In this document: piece after piece, positions 44,933 to 54,208 of the stretch
How the letters are laid out: each line of letters starts with the position of its first letter
Numbering within the stretch: position 1 is the stretch's first letter
Assembly (NCBI GenBank): GCA_016708955.1
Contig: JADJES010000002.1
Span: 248,001 to 312,000 of the forward strand
Length of the DNA stretch: 64,000 bases
Direction of reading: 5' to 3'
Source: Nitrosomonas sp.
GTDB lineage: Bacteria; Pseudomonadota; Gammaproteobacteria; Burkholderiales; Nitrosomonadaceae
Position numbers and translations under genes: made by a program
Notes under the pieces: model-generated
Seen by the model: only the letters and a program-made list of their open reading frames with translations
Databases searched by the model: none
Told to the model about the DNA's origin: nothing

Positions 44933-46762
44933 CTAAAGGGTTTTCAAATATTCGATAATCGCAAAGGCTCCCGCTTTGTCATTACTCCAATTAAGTTTGA
45001 ATGTTTTGCCATCTTGCTGGATATCTTTGTCGTGACCTTTATTACTCATAGCCGGAGATAGGCGAGTATCAAAAATGTAGCCTTCTTTATTTGCTGTCGT
45101 TTCGTTTGTATTCCATGCAAAACCAGCCAGTTTTTTGTCATAATCCAAACGGCTTTTTACGAAAATGGCCGGGCGTTCATTAGGCACCAATAGATGGTAA
45201 AGCGTCGGCACTGAACCATTGTGTAAGTAAGGTGCTTGCGCCCATAGTCCTACCAAGGGCAACGCGTTGTAACCATCATGTAATTTGGGCGGTGTCATTG
45301 CTAAAGATTTTTTGCCCTCCAGTGAAACACCTTTATAGTGCGCACAAGGTTTCGTATCTTTGCCATACATTTGCACTACAGTATCCGCGCCACACACATC
45401 GTTAAAACCGCTGATTGCACCAAGGGTGACAAATAATCCGGCAACCTTGGCACGCCCCATATCGGTGCCAATATCGCGGTAAACCTTGCCATTATTGGGT
45501 TGATGGCAGGCGGCGCAGTTTTCAGCAAATAATACCTGGCCTTTTTTCGCTAGTGCAATATTTACTTCAAACGGATACACACTTGCAGGCATTTTATCCA
45601 GCAGTTCTTCCGAAAATGCCGATACGCGCACATCCACATTTTCATAACCAATCGTTAGTTGTGCCGCGATGTTTTTATAGATAGGTAAAGGAATATGCCC
45701 TGTCCACTGTCCACCGCCATTGACTAAGTCGGATTTGTCGCTATTCCATACCGGGTCGTGCGTATTTTGTTCCCACACCGCCATAATATCCGTGACACCA
45801 TGACTCGGTGGCAGCGCAAGCGATGCAAATGGCTTCGTAAGTGCTTTTTGTTTTAACTTAATATTGGCTTTCACGGTATTGAAACCAATTGCATCTTCCA
45901 TCCCGGGCAAACCATCAAACAATCGTGATTCCGCTCCTTTGTAGTATTTTTCGACAAATGCTTTCCAACCTTCATATTCACTAACATGATGCTGAATAAA
46001 CTGTGCGATCACTTTATCAGCGGTTGATTTGAATAAATCAATTTGCACTTGCTCGTATGCAGCGTCAAATCTCCGGTCTTCATAAGTATAATTTTTATAA
46101 AAATAATTTGGATCAGAAGCACGCGCTTCATCCAATGCGGTTAGAATCTTTTCTTTGATCAGTTGTGTTTGTTTAGCCAGATCCGTTTCCTTACCCACCA
46201 TTTTAGTAATAGATTGCACTAAGCGTTTGCGATAACCAATCACGTTAAACTCGGAATTAACGCCACCATCTAAATAATAAATAGTGTTGTCATCAAGGCG
46301 TACTCGCCCAATATGACATGCACCGCAGGCGAAAGAGGCATAATCAATATTAGCTTTCGGATCAACACGCGACATACCAGTAAAACCCATGCCACGTGGA
46401 ACTGGTGAGCCTTGCAAGCGCTCATCGTAAAACAGGCCCATGACGCTTAAGAAATCATCACCTTCTCCCCAATATTCAGGTGCAACCTTAGGCAATAATT
46501 TTAAGATGATGTAGGGAACGCCATCCGTTTCACTTTGAGCAAAGTCCGCAAAGCGATTGTAGGCAGTCTGATATTTAGCAATATGTGCGTCGCGCGCGGC
46601 CATTTTATTTTGTTTGAGTGCTTCCCAATCATCGGGTACCGCTTTAACAAAAGCGGGCGGCTCAGGTGCGGCCAGTTGTTTGCTAAAACCTCCATCGGCG
46701 GAATACAAAAAATAACCGGCAGCAGTTACCACTACAACCAAACCCAATAACAATTTTTTCAT
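44933..46762 (-). CDS. RoxA-like di-heme cytochrome c
   Basis: Encodes 609 residues. An N-terminal hydrophobic anchor or signal (about 3-20) precedes two c-type heme sites, CGACH at 146-150 and CAACH at 416-420, and the C-terminal motif APYLHNGSVPTLYHLL found in di-heme peroxidase relatives. Length, spacing and this motif resemble rubber oxygenase RoxA and its homologues, periplasmic or secreted di-heme enzymes that can cleave alkenes oxidatively or reduce peroxide. Substrate is unknown. It follows a cytochrome P450 gene on the same strand, with a hairpin between. Confidence 0.85.
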   Translation of the reverse strand: MKKLLLGLVVVVTAAGYFLYSADGGFSKQLAAPEPPAFVKAVPDDWEALKQNKMAARDAHIAKYQTAYNRFADFAQSETDGVPYIILKLLPKVAPEYWGEGDDFLSVMGLFYDERLQGSPVPRGMGFTGMSRVDPKANIDYASFACGACHIGRVRLDDNTIYYLDGGVNSEFNVIGYRKRLVQSITKMVGKETDLAKQTQLIKEKILTALDEARASDPNYFYKNYTYEDRRFDAAYEQVQIDLFKSTADKVIAQFIQHHVSEYEGWKAFVEKYYKGAESRLFDGLPGMEDAIGFNTVKANIKLKQKALTKPFASLALPPSHGVTDIMAVWEQNTHDPVWNSDKSDLVNGGGQWTGHIPLPIYKNIAAQLTIGYENVDVRVSAFSEELLDKMPASVYPFEVNIALAKKGQVLFAENCAACHQPNNGKVYRDIGTDMGRAKVAGLFVTLGAISGFNDVCGADTVVQMYGKDTKPCAHYKGVSLEGKKSLAMTPPKLHDGYNALPLVGLWAQAPYLHNGSVPTLYHLLVPNERPAIFVKSRLDYDKKLAGFAWNTNETTANKEGYIFDTRLSPAMSNKGHDKDIQQDGKTFKLNWSNDKAGAFAIIEYLKTL

Positions 46763-46861
46763 GCAAGTTCCTTATGAAGTTATTGCGCATATCAAATATT
46801 ATTTTGATTCTATTCGTTATTCTTTATGTGGCGACATTTGATCATGTCCATAGAAAATACC

Positions 46862-46895
46862 CTATCAATGACTTTATATACGAAGTCATTGATAG
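46862..46895. promoter_or_regulatory. hairpin between the P450 and cytochrome c genes
   Basis: CTATCAATGACTT (46862-46874) is perfectly inverted at 46883-46895 around an eight-base loop. No T-run follows on the transcribed strand, so it may be an operator, an mRNA-processing structure or an attenuator that sets the ratio of the two proteins. Confidence 0.5.
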
Positions 46896-46927
46896 AAATA
46901 TGAAGAATAGTGCTTCGTTGCGATAAC

Positions 46928-48292
46928 TTATTTATCCCAAACTAATGAGTAGGATTCTGGGAAGGGGCCATTCTTAAAATCAATTGGCGCTGCTGCTCGT
47001 AAATTCTTTAACAGTAACACGTGGCGGACCATTTCCGGGATCATTTCCATACCCACATATTTACCTAAACAATCATGTGGACCAAATCCGAAATTGAAGT
47101 TGTGGTAAAAAGTGCGATCTGGATTGAATTCATCTGGGTTGGTGTTGGCAAAAGTATCAAACATTGCCGATTGCGTAAGCACAAGCACATTAGTTCTAGC
47201 AGGTATCAGCGTCTCATAATCTGTACCTTTTGCTAGGGTATAATCTTGTGAGGTTTGGCGGAACATATAGGGACTAATCGGTACATAACGCAGTGCTTCC
47301 CACACGATGTTATCAAACGCTTGCAGGTCTGTTTGTTGGGCTGCGGTTTTGGCTTTTTCCAGAAGAACTGGTTGATTAACAAAAAACTCGATTACTTGAG
47401 CCGTTGCTTGTGAAGTAGTCTCAATCGATCCAATCAACAAACCACCCGCATTAGCACCTACACGTACTAAATCAAATTCAACTTGTTGCGGAAAACTGGT
47501 GCGTAGCATACGTGTGAACACATCATCTTTGGGAATGTGCGAGGGCTTGCCTGTCAGCTTATCAAGAATACCTTTCACAATGCGCTGAACAATTGTCAAG
47601 AAATCTTTGGCTTGCTCTAGCTTCACCATGGCTAGCTTTTCGATTAATTCTTTTTTAATGTAATTGGCGAGTGCAGTAGATACGCGTGCATGATTCTCTA
47701 AAATAAATTTGTTTTGTTCCGGTGAATTCAAATCAAATGGTTGGTTGTGGAATGTATTATATTGATTCCAGAATGACCAATCGATTAGATCTTTTTTCTC
47801 CACATTACCCAAACCAAAGTATTGCTGCACAAGGATGGCGGGTACCATGCGGCAATAGTTGTATACGATGTCGATATTGCCATCAGCGTTCGCAAGAATC
47901 TCTTGGCTGGCTTGTGCGATTAAAGAACGGATTCTCGGTAAATCATTTCGATTCAGAAGACCTTGCATTAGGGATTTCTCGCGGTAGTGAAAGGCATTAT
48001 CGTCATGCGCCATTAAATAACCAGGATCCGTGGCGGTCACTCCCATTTTGGGTTTGTACAGATCAACCGTAAATATTTTTGGCATTTGCAATAAATCAGT
48101 CACGTCTGCATAACGACTCACTAAAACACAATCAGGGGTAACCAGGATAGGACGCTGAGCGCGTAATTGTTTAAAAAATGGAAGTGGTTCGGTCATCATC
48201 CAGCGACGCACTAGGGGATATTTTTCCGCTGTAGCGGCGTTGTCATATTCGGCCAGATAATCCTTGGTGCTGCTAGTTGCAATATAAGTCAT
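46928..48292 (-). CDS. cytochrome P450
   Basis: Encodes 454 residues from the ATG at 48292, which has GGAGGA directly upstream. The heme-thiolate motif FGFGPHDCLG is at 401-410 (Cys 408), the K-helix ExxR at 332-335 (EALR) and the I-helix oxygen-activation region GSIETTS at 288-294, with Glu where many P450s have Asp. No signal peptide is present, so it is cytoplasmic and needs redox partners; no ferredoxin or reductase gene is adjacent. The family cannot be named from sequence alone. It precedes the RoxA-like gene. Confidence 0.93.
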   Translation of the reverse strand: MTYIATSSTKDYLAEYDNAATAEKYPLVRRWMMTEPLPFFKQLRAQRPILVTPDCVLVSRYADVTDLLQMPKIFTVDLYKPKMGVTATDPGYLMAHDDNAFHYREKSLMQGLLNRNDLPRIRSLIAQASQEILANADGNIDIVYNYCRMVPAILVQQYFGLGNVEKKDLIDWSFWNQYNTFHNQPFDLNSPEQNKFILENHARVSTALANYIKKELIEKLAMVKLEQAKDFLTIVQRIVKGILDKLTGKPSHIPKDDVFTRMLRTSFPQQVEFDLVRVGANAGGLLIGSIETTSQATAQVIEFFVNQPVLLEKAKTAAQQTDLQAFDNIVWEALRYVPISPYMFRQTSQDYTLAKGTDYETLIPARTNVLVLTQSAMFDTFANTNPDEFNPDRTFYHNFNFGFGPHDCLGKYVGMEMIPEMVRHVLLLKNLRAAAPIDFKNGPFPESYSLVWDK

Positions 48293-48802
48293 AAATCCTC
48301 CACTTCTAGTTAGTAAGCTTGGTCTAGGAATTGTTGCCGCATCCATAAGGGACCAACTAAGGCAATCCCGTAGAATTCTGAATAAATAACACCACAAAAG
48401 AATTAAGAAAATGTTCCCGACGACAAAAAATCACCAAAAGATTATAAAATTCCGTCGGCAAAAGTACTCAGTTTGTTTGTTCTTCGATCAAACGGAATTT
48501 ATACTACCATCAGTTTTTACTCGAGAGCTAGTGTTTAATTGCATAAATTAGATACAAATTCTTTGAGTAGTAAGATAATATAAAACAAATAGTTATTTTG
48601 GAAAAGAGCTTGGGCTGGTAAACCAGAGTAATTGACGTGTTTTTACTTCGACTCTGATACAACTCTACGCGGGACTGGATCACGTCATCCACAGAAATAA
48701 CAGGAACATTGCTATTTGCTTGATATTTTTCATAATCATTCCCATTAATTAATTTTCTGTAAGGCCGGAATTAAACGTTACCAACAAACTTCACGCAATA
48801 AA
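48293..48802. other. intergenic region upstream of the P450 gene
   Basis: About 500 AT-rich bases hold the P450 leader (GTGGAGGATTT before the ATG) and presumably its promoter. No gene, hairpin or known element is recognised beyond that. Confidence 0.45.
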
Positions 48803-49443
48803 TCAAATATCAAGAATCTCTATTTTTACGAAGAATAACCCCAGCCGTCGTTGGGTGCAATTGACAGTACTCTCCGATTTCTCCTTGGCTGTATTGTATT
48901 CGCCGGTTTTGTAGGCGGCAATGATCGCCGTTTTGCGGTCTTTGTGTTGTGCTGCAATCTCAGTTACGAAAGCTGCCGTTCCTAAATAAATTTGCCCCTT
49001 CAAATTCGACCAGATCTCAGGCTGATGTTGCACGCCTTCCAGGACAAATTGCCGAAATCCTTCCATTGCAAGGGCTCTTTGCTTTCCAAGCAAAGATAAT
49101 GGCCAGTCCGTTGTTAACCATTCATGTTTCGCAGTACCCCCACCATTGCCAGATAACTACTCCACGTTCATGACGCCGATTCGACGCTTGGGTATAAATG
49201 CCATTGAGCTGAAGCATACCTTCTGACAAATTAACGTCAAGCGTTTCGGTGATGAGATGATAATGGTTCGCCATCAGACAATAGCCATGACGCAGCCGGT
49301 TAAAATCAGATACAACCGTCCCAAGAATTTCTAAAAACTTTACTGGTCATCATCATCTTCGAAAATGACTTCGCGGTGCTCTCTACGCGATGTGACGTAG
49401 TGCAGCGCATTCGAAAATTCTAATCGGAATGGGGTCTTGTCAT
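48803..49443 (-). pseudogene. RAYT-type (Y1 transposase) gene, frameshifted
   Basis: Read in pieces on the minus strand: the N-terminus from 49443 (LEFSNALHYVTSRREHREVIFEDD), then the metal-binding His pair in GYCLMANHYHLI at about 49280, and the C-terminus in LGKQRALAMEGFRQFV and the tail with a helix-turn-helix-like end (QLHPTT in an alternative frame). Stops and shifts occur near 49348, 49100 and 48870. RAYT proteins are single copies of IS200/IS605-type Y1 transposases that process REP palindromes. Confidence 0.8.
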
Positions 49444-50088
49444 GGCGCAGGATACATTTAATATTCTTCGTTCGCGACCCCTTCCTGGCTTTCTGGAACT
49501 GAAAGTATGCGACAATGATTTTATGATATATTTTCTATCTATTTTTCTAATTATGTGTCGTATACAAAATCACCGAAAGTATGTAGTGGCCAGATGAGCC
49601 GTATGGTGCAAAGAGGGAGGATCTGTGTTATTCAGAAATTTTACCAATGTATTGAATTTTATAAATGATCGTGGAATATTGGGCTGTATAAAAACAATTT
49701 TTTATCGGGCAGTTGATATTTTTTACGAATGGTATTTCAGGGTTAGCACAATGGGCCGAGTCTCGGTAGAGAAATTAGGTTTAGATAATAGCGAATCCGT
49801 AGAATACGCGTCAGTTTCATATAGGCATATCATTGAAATGCTCAATAGAATTCCTGTTGATAAAAGCAAGAGTACGTTACTCGACTATGGTTGTGGAAAG
49901 GGTAGAGTGCTTGTTATTGCGTCAGCAGACAGATTCAAAAGAATAATAGGTGTGGAGATTTCAAAACTAATAAGTACTGCAAGAGAGAATATACATGGAA
50001 TGAGGCATCGAGAAACTGAGGATGTTGTATTAGAACAATGTGATGCGGCTGAATATGATATTCCTCTAGATGTAAATATAATCTTTTT

Positions 50089-50717
50089 GGCTCTGTAGCA
50101 ATTAATTGTTGAATTGCTAGTCAAATATGCATCGGAATGTAAAAAAGAGGTATGCATCATGAAAGCAGCTGAATTCAAAGATTGGATAAAATCGATTGAA
50201 CGGATGAGCCGCGGTCAGCGAGACAAGCTTCGAGAAAGATTAGAAAGAAAAGCCGGTGCTGATACGATCATAGAATTGATTGAGCAAAGGCAAAATGATG
50301 AACGAATTTGTCCCTATTGTCAGGGAACAGAGCTGTATCGGTGGGGCAAAGCAAGTGAGTTACAGCGCTATCGATGCCGCCACTGCAATCACACATTTAA
50401 TGCCCTGACAGGTACGGCATTGGCCCGATTACGCCACAAAGACAAATGGTTTGATTATGAACAAGCGATGGTTCAAGGGGTAAGTGTACGTAAAGCAGCG
50501 GTCAGCTGCGGAGTAACCACGAACACGAGCTTTAAATGGCGTCACCGTTTTCTGCGAACGCCTGCACTCCATCAATCTCCCAAAATGAATGGCATTGTTG
50601 AAGCCGACTAAATGTATTTTCTGGAATCTTTTAAGGGACAACATCATTTACCGAGAGCCGTTTCCTAATGTCACTTGGGAAAACAAGACAATTTCAACAG
50701 TTAATTACTACATAGCC
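50089..50717 (+). mobile_element. internally deleted IS1595-family copy
   Basis: A 629-base copy of the 1049-base element at 15935. Both terminal repeats are kept, but about 421 bases of the transposase gene are missing between GAGAGCCG and TTTCCTAATG near 50660, and codon 151 has changed from GAA to TAA. The exact target duplication shows that it inserted as a unit; a helper transposase such as that at 16004 may have moved it if the deletion came first. Confidence 0.92.
50159..50611 (+). pseudogene. truncated IS1595-family transposase
   Basis: The first 150 codons match the transposase at 16004 almost exactly, then a nonsense codon stops the frame directly after the first catalytic Asp, and the downstream catalytic region is deleted. 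Only the zinc ribbon and helix-turn-helix part could be made, which might bind element ends and act as an inhibitor. Confidence 0.9.
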
Positions 50718-51087
50718 ATCTTTTTCTTTAATCCATTCCGGGGATCAACCCTGAATAGCGTAGTCGAGAAAATAAGATCATCATATGAGAAGGTTCCGCG
50801 AGATATATTCATAATATTTTTTAATAATGACCACTTTGAAAAAGCGATAATAAGCCATCATTGGTTAAGCAAAATATATCAATCAGATTTTCATCATAAT
50901 ATCTCTTGCGGGCTGTATAGGACGTTCCCCTATGGGAAAAATTAATTACGCTTTTTCATGAGATATAAATGTGCTGGAAGAAAGCGGGTCAATTCTTTCG
51001 GCGGAACCTGTGACAGGTACAGAATGAAGAATCAAAAACCAATATCAGGTTTTCTAATTTAGTTTAAATGATGATGCAATATGTAAT

Positions 51088-52599
51088 TCACTGCTTATCC
51101 AACCTACGATACTGAATCGCTTCCGCAATATGCTGATTGCTGATTTTCTTAACACCCGCCAAATCCGCAATCGTTCGTGCAACTTTCAAAATGCGATGAT
51201 ATGCACGTGCAGACAAATTCAACCGATTGATTGCCTGTTTCAGCAGAGTCTCACTGGCGTTATCTAAAGCGCAATGCTGATCGATTTCTTTAACGCCCAA
51301 TCGGCTATTGGTTTTTCCCTGCCGCTCAAGTTGCCGTTGATGTGATTCTGTTACGCGCGCCCGGATTACGCTGCTTTTTTCACCAGAAATTTGTTGTTTC
51401 ATCAATTCTTCCTGCGGTACTGCCGGTACTTCGATTTGCATGTCGATGCGGTCGAGTAACGGACCGGAGATTCGTCCACGGTAGCGGGCGATTTGGTCGG
51501 GGGTGCAGTGGCATTTGCCGGAGGGGTGTCCGAGGTAGCCACAGGGGCATGGATTCATCGCCGCAATCAGTTGGAATTGTGCTGGAAATTCGGCTTGGCG
51601 TGCTGCGCGAGAGATGGTGATTTTTCCGGATTCCAGGGGCTCACGCAGTACCTCCAGCACTTTGCGGTCAAACTCTGCCAACTCATCCAGGAATAACACG
51701 CCGTGCATCGCCAGTGAAATTTCACCGGGGCGCGGGTGGCTACCGCCGCCCACTAGTGCTACGCCGGAAGCGGTGTGGTGCGGGGAGCGGAAAGGCCGGC
51801 GTTTCCAGTTCTCAATATTGAAACTGCCGTAACTGAGCGATTGAATTGCAGCGGATTCCAGTGCTTCCGCTTCGGTCATGGGCGGTAGGATACCGGGAAA
51901 GCGGGCGGCCAGCATGGATTTTCCAGTACCAGGCGGGCCGATCATCAGAAGGCTGTGACCACCGGAAGCGGCTGTTTCCAGTGCGCGTTTTGCATGGATT
52001 TGGCCTTTGACTTCGTCAAAATCAGGATAAGCTGAATCACCGCTTTCGCTGTTGTTTTCGAATAGATTTTTGTAAATTTGTAAGGGTTCGCGTCCGTTCA
52101 GATGCGCACAGATCTGTAACAGTGATTTGGCTGCATAAATGGTGGCTTCTTTTACCAGAGCAGCTTCTGCAGCATTTTGCTGGGGTAATACGAAACTGCG
52201 GCCGGATTGGGATGCATTGTAAGTCATCGCCAGTGCGCCATGGATCGGGCGCAATTCCCCGGTTAAAGCGAGCTCGCCCGCCCATTCATATTGATCGAGT
52301 TTGTCATTGGGGATTTGTCCGGTAGCTGCCAGGATTCCCAGCGCGATGGGTAAATCAAAGCGCCCGCTTTCTTTGGGTAGGTCGGCGGGCGCCAGATTGA
52401 TGGTGATGCGCTGAGCAGGAATTTTGAATTGCGCATTTTGCAATGCGGCCCTGACGCGGTCTTTGCTTTCTTTGACTTCCGTATCAGGGAGTCCGACAAT
52501 GGTGAAGCTGGGTAGGCCGTTGGCGATATGCGTTTCCACTGTTACCAATGGCGCTTGTATCCCTGAAAGTGCGCGGCTATACAGGACAGCGAGTGACAT
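51088..52599 (-). CDS. comM: ComM/YifB family AAA+ Mg-chelatase-like protein
   Basis: Encodes 503 residues. An N-terminal Lon-protease-like domain (SRALSGIQAPLVTVETHI, GLPSFTIVGLPDTEVKES) is followed by the AAA+ domain with Walker A GPPGTGKS, Walker B LFLDELAEF, and a zinc-like cluster CPCGYLGHPSGKCHC, then a C-terminal helical domain with LSARAYHRILKVARTIADL (in part). ComM is a hexameric helicase that promotes branch migration during natural transformation. It is encoded leftward next to ubiK. Confidence 0.96.
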   Translation of the reverse strand: MSLAVLYSRALSGIQAPLVTVETHIANGLPSFTIVGLPDTEVKESKDRVRAALQNAQFKIPAQRITINLAPADLPKESGRFDLPIALGILAATGQIPNDKLDQYEWAGELALTGELRPIHGALAMTYNASQSGRSFVLPQQNAAEAALVKEATIYAAKSLLQICAHLNGREPLQIYKNLFENNSESGDSAYPDFDEVKGQIHAKRALETAASGGHSLLMIGPPGTGKSMLAARFPGILPPMTEAEALESAAIQSLSYGSFNIENWKRRPFRSPHHTASGVALVGGGSHPRPGEISLAMHGVLFLDELAEFDRKVLEVLREPLESGKITISRAARQAEFPAQFQLIAAMNPCPCGYLGHPSGKCHCTPDQIARYRGRISGPLLDRIDMQIEVPAVPQEELMKQQISGEKSSVIRARVTESHQRQLERQGKTNSRLGVKEIDQHCALDNASETLLKQAINRLNLSARAYHRILKVARTIADLAGVKKISNQHIAEAIQYRRLDKQ

Positions 52600-52676
52600 T
52601 TGAGGGCTAGTAATCCTGGGTGTGCTGGAACGAGCAGAAATTCACTTAAAGATGATAAAAGATAAGTTAAATAAAC

Positions 52677-52982
52677 TTACTTTTCATGCATATCTTCACT
52701 ATCCTGTTTTTCTTCTACGGTATGAGAGGGTGATAGGCTGGTAGATTTTTTTAACAACGCTTCCAATTCGGAAACTTTACCTTCGAGAACCATTAATTTT
52801 TCGCGGGTACGTTGTAAAACTTCCTGTTGTACATCAAACTCATCACGTGTCACTAAATCAAGCCGTGTAAAGGCGCCTGATAACAGCATCCGGATATTTT
52901 TTTCGATGTCTTTGGCCGGACTGTTGTGCAGTACTTCGCTGACTTTGGCATTGATTTCGTCGATTACATTTTTATTAAGCAT
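52677..52982 (-). CDS. ubiK: ubiquinone biosynthesis accessory factor UbiK
   Basis: Encodes 101 residues from the ATG at 52982 (AAGGAGA upstream). It has the BMFP motif: an N-terminal amphipathic helix, the central TRDEFDVQQEVLQRTREK and a coiled coil LMVLEGKVSELEALL, then an acidic tail. UbiK supports aerobic ubiquinone synthesis with UbiJ. The ubiK-comM order is common in beta- and gammaproteobacteria. Confidence 0.92.
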   Translation of the reverse strand: MLNKNVIDEINAKVSEVLHNSPAKDIEKNIRMLLSGAFTRLDLVTRDEFDVQQEVLQRTREKLMVLEGKVSELEALLKKSTSLSPSHTVEEKQDSEDMHEK

Positions 52983-53203
52983 TGCTGTTCTCCTTGTTGA
53001 CTGATCCAGCACCTGATCAGCTGATGATAGTGACGTGATAAAATCTCAGAATGTGATAAAGCTTTACAAGATCTGATTATCCACTGTTATTGAGAAGGGT
53101 TCCAGTATTAAGAAGCAGGGGATATTTCCCAGGCCACTCCCTTTGATCAGTTATGCATTGGAGAATCGTCTTTTGATTAACGGTTAATTGTCCGGATACA
53201 TAA

Positions 53204-54208
53204 ATGGAACGCATACGACTACTTGAAAATTGGGTGAAGGAGCAATTTCCGGAAAAGCCGTTTACTTTGCAACCAGCGTCTGCTGATGCCAGTTTCCGGC
53301 GATATTTTCGTGTTTCCTTCAAGGATCAGACACTGATTGCTATGGATGCACCCCCGCAACAGGAGGATTGCACCCCATTTATTCAAGTGGCGAAGATTCT
53401 GGCTGCAACCGGCGTGCATGTGCCAAAAATAGTAGCGAAAAATCTGGATCAGGGCTTCTTATTATTGTCTGATCTGGGTGATACGACTTTCTTGCAGGCA
53501 CTCAATAATCAAATGGATAGCGCTGATCAGCTTTATGGCGATGCGATTGATGCGCTGATTAAGCTGCAATTGTCGCAACAGGTGGAAGGTTTGCCCGGTT
53601 ACGATGAGGCATTATTGCTGAAAGAACTTAACTTGTTTCCGGATTGGTATGTCGCGAAACATTTGCGGGTAGCTATAACGGAAAAACAGCAAGCCGTTCT
53701 GCAGTCAATTTTTACGCGAATTATACAAAATAATATTGCACAGCCCCAAGTATTGGTGCACCGCGATTATCACTCCCGTAATCTGATGTTGACGTCTCCC
53801 AATCCGGGTATTATCGATTTTCAGGATGCCGTGGTGGGTCCGATTACGTATGATTTGGTGTCGCTATTTAAGGATGCCTATATCCGGTGGGACGAGGAGA
53901 GGATTCTGGATTGGATGATTCGATATTGGGAAAAAGCCCGCAAGGCCGGACTGCCTGTGTCCACTGATTTTGCGGAATTCTACCGGGATTTTGAATGGAT
54001 GGGCGTGCAGCGGCATATTAAGATTTTGGGCGTTTTTACCCGCCTGTATTATCGTGATGGTAAAGAGAATTATCTGAATGATCTGCCATTGGTGATGGAA
54101 TATTTACGTAAAACTTGTAAACGCTACCGCGAGCTTCATCTGCTGCTTAACTTGCTGGATGAACTGAACCCGGCTGAATCAGATCAGAAAATTGGCTACA
54201 CCTTCTAA
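53204..54208 (+). CDS. amgK: anomeric sugar kinase AmgK
   Basis: Encodes 334 residues of an aminoglycoside-phosphotransferase fold with ADASFRRYFRV, the catalytic HRDYHSRNLM and metal-binding GIIDFQDAVVGP motifs. AmgK phosphorylates N-acetylmuramate and GlcNAc at the anomeric carbon for peptidoglycan recycling. It overlaps the following murU by 17 bases, the typical pairing. Confidence 0.95.
   Translation: MERIRLLENWVKEQFPEKPFTLQPASADASFRRYFRVSFKDQTLIAMDAPPQQEDCTPFIQVAKILAATGVHVPKIVAKNLDQGFLLLSDLGDTTFLQALNNQMDSADQLYGDAIDALIKLQLSQQVEGLPGYDEALLLKELNLFPDWYVAKHLRVAITEKQQAVLQSIFTRIIQNNIAQPQVLVHRDYHSRNLMLTSPNPGIIDFQDAVVGPITYDLVSLFKDAYIRWDEERILDWMIRYWEKARKAGLPVSTDFAEFYRDFEWMGVQRHIKILGVFTRLYYRDGKENYLNDLPLVMEYLRKTCKRYRELHLLLNLLDELNPAESDQKIGYTF

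Larger units (their letters stand above)
50081..50725 (+). repeat. 8-bp target duplication flanking the short IS1595 copy
   Basis: ATCTTTTT lies directly outside both ends, at 50081-50088 and 50718-50725. Confidence 0.88.
49625..50945 (+). pseudogene. class I SAM methyltransferase split by an IS1595 copy
   Basis: The N-terminal part (49625-50088, GTG start behind GGGAGGATCT) includes the SAM-binding LLDYGCGKGRVLVIA and IGVEIS; the C-terminal part (50726-50945) contains FFNPFRGS and ends FPYGKN. Removing the element and one 8-base duplication joins them in frame as 227 residues, so insertion alone inactivated the gene. The substrate is not evident. Codon use looks more AT-rich than in neighbouring core genes, which may indicate transfer. 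Confidence 0.88.

Noticed and set aside
14313..52641. shared 16-base string TGGAACGAGCAGAAAT at about 14314 and 52627
   Set aside because: One exact 16-base match in 64 kb can occur by chance and the flanks do not match.
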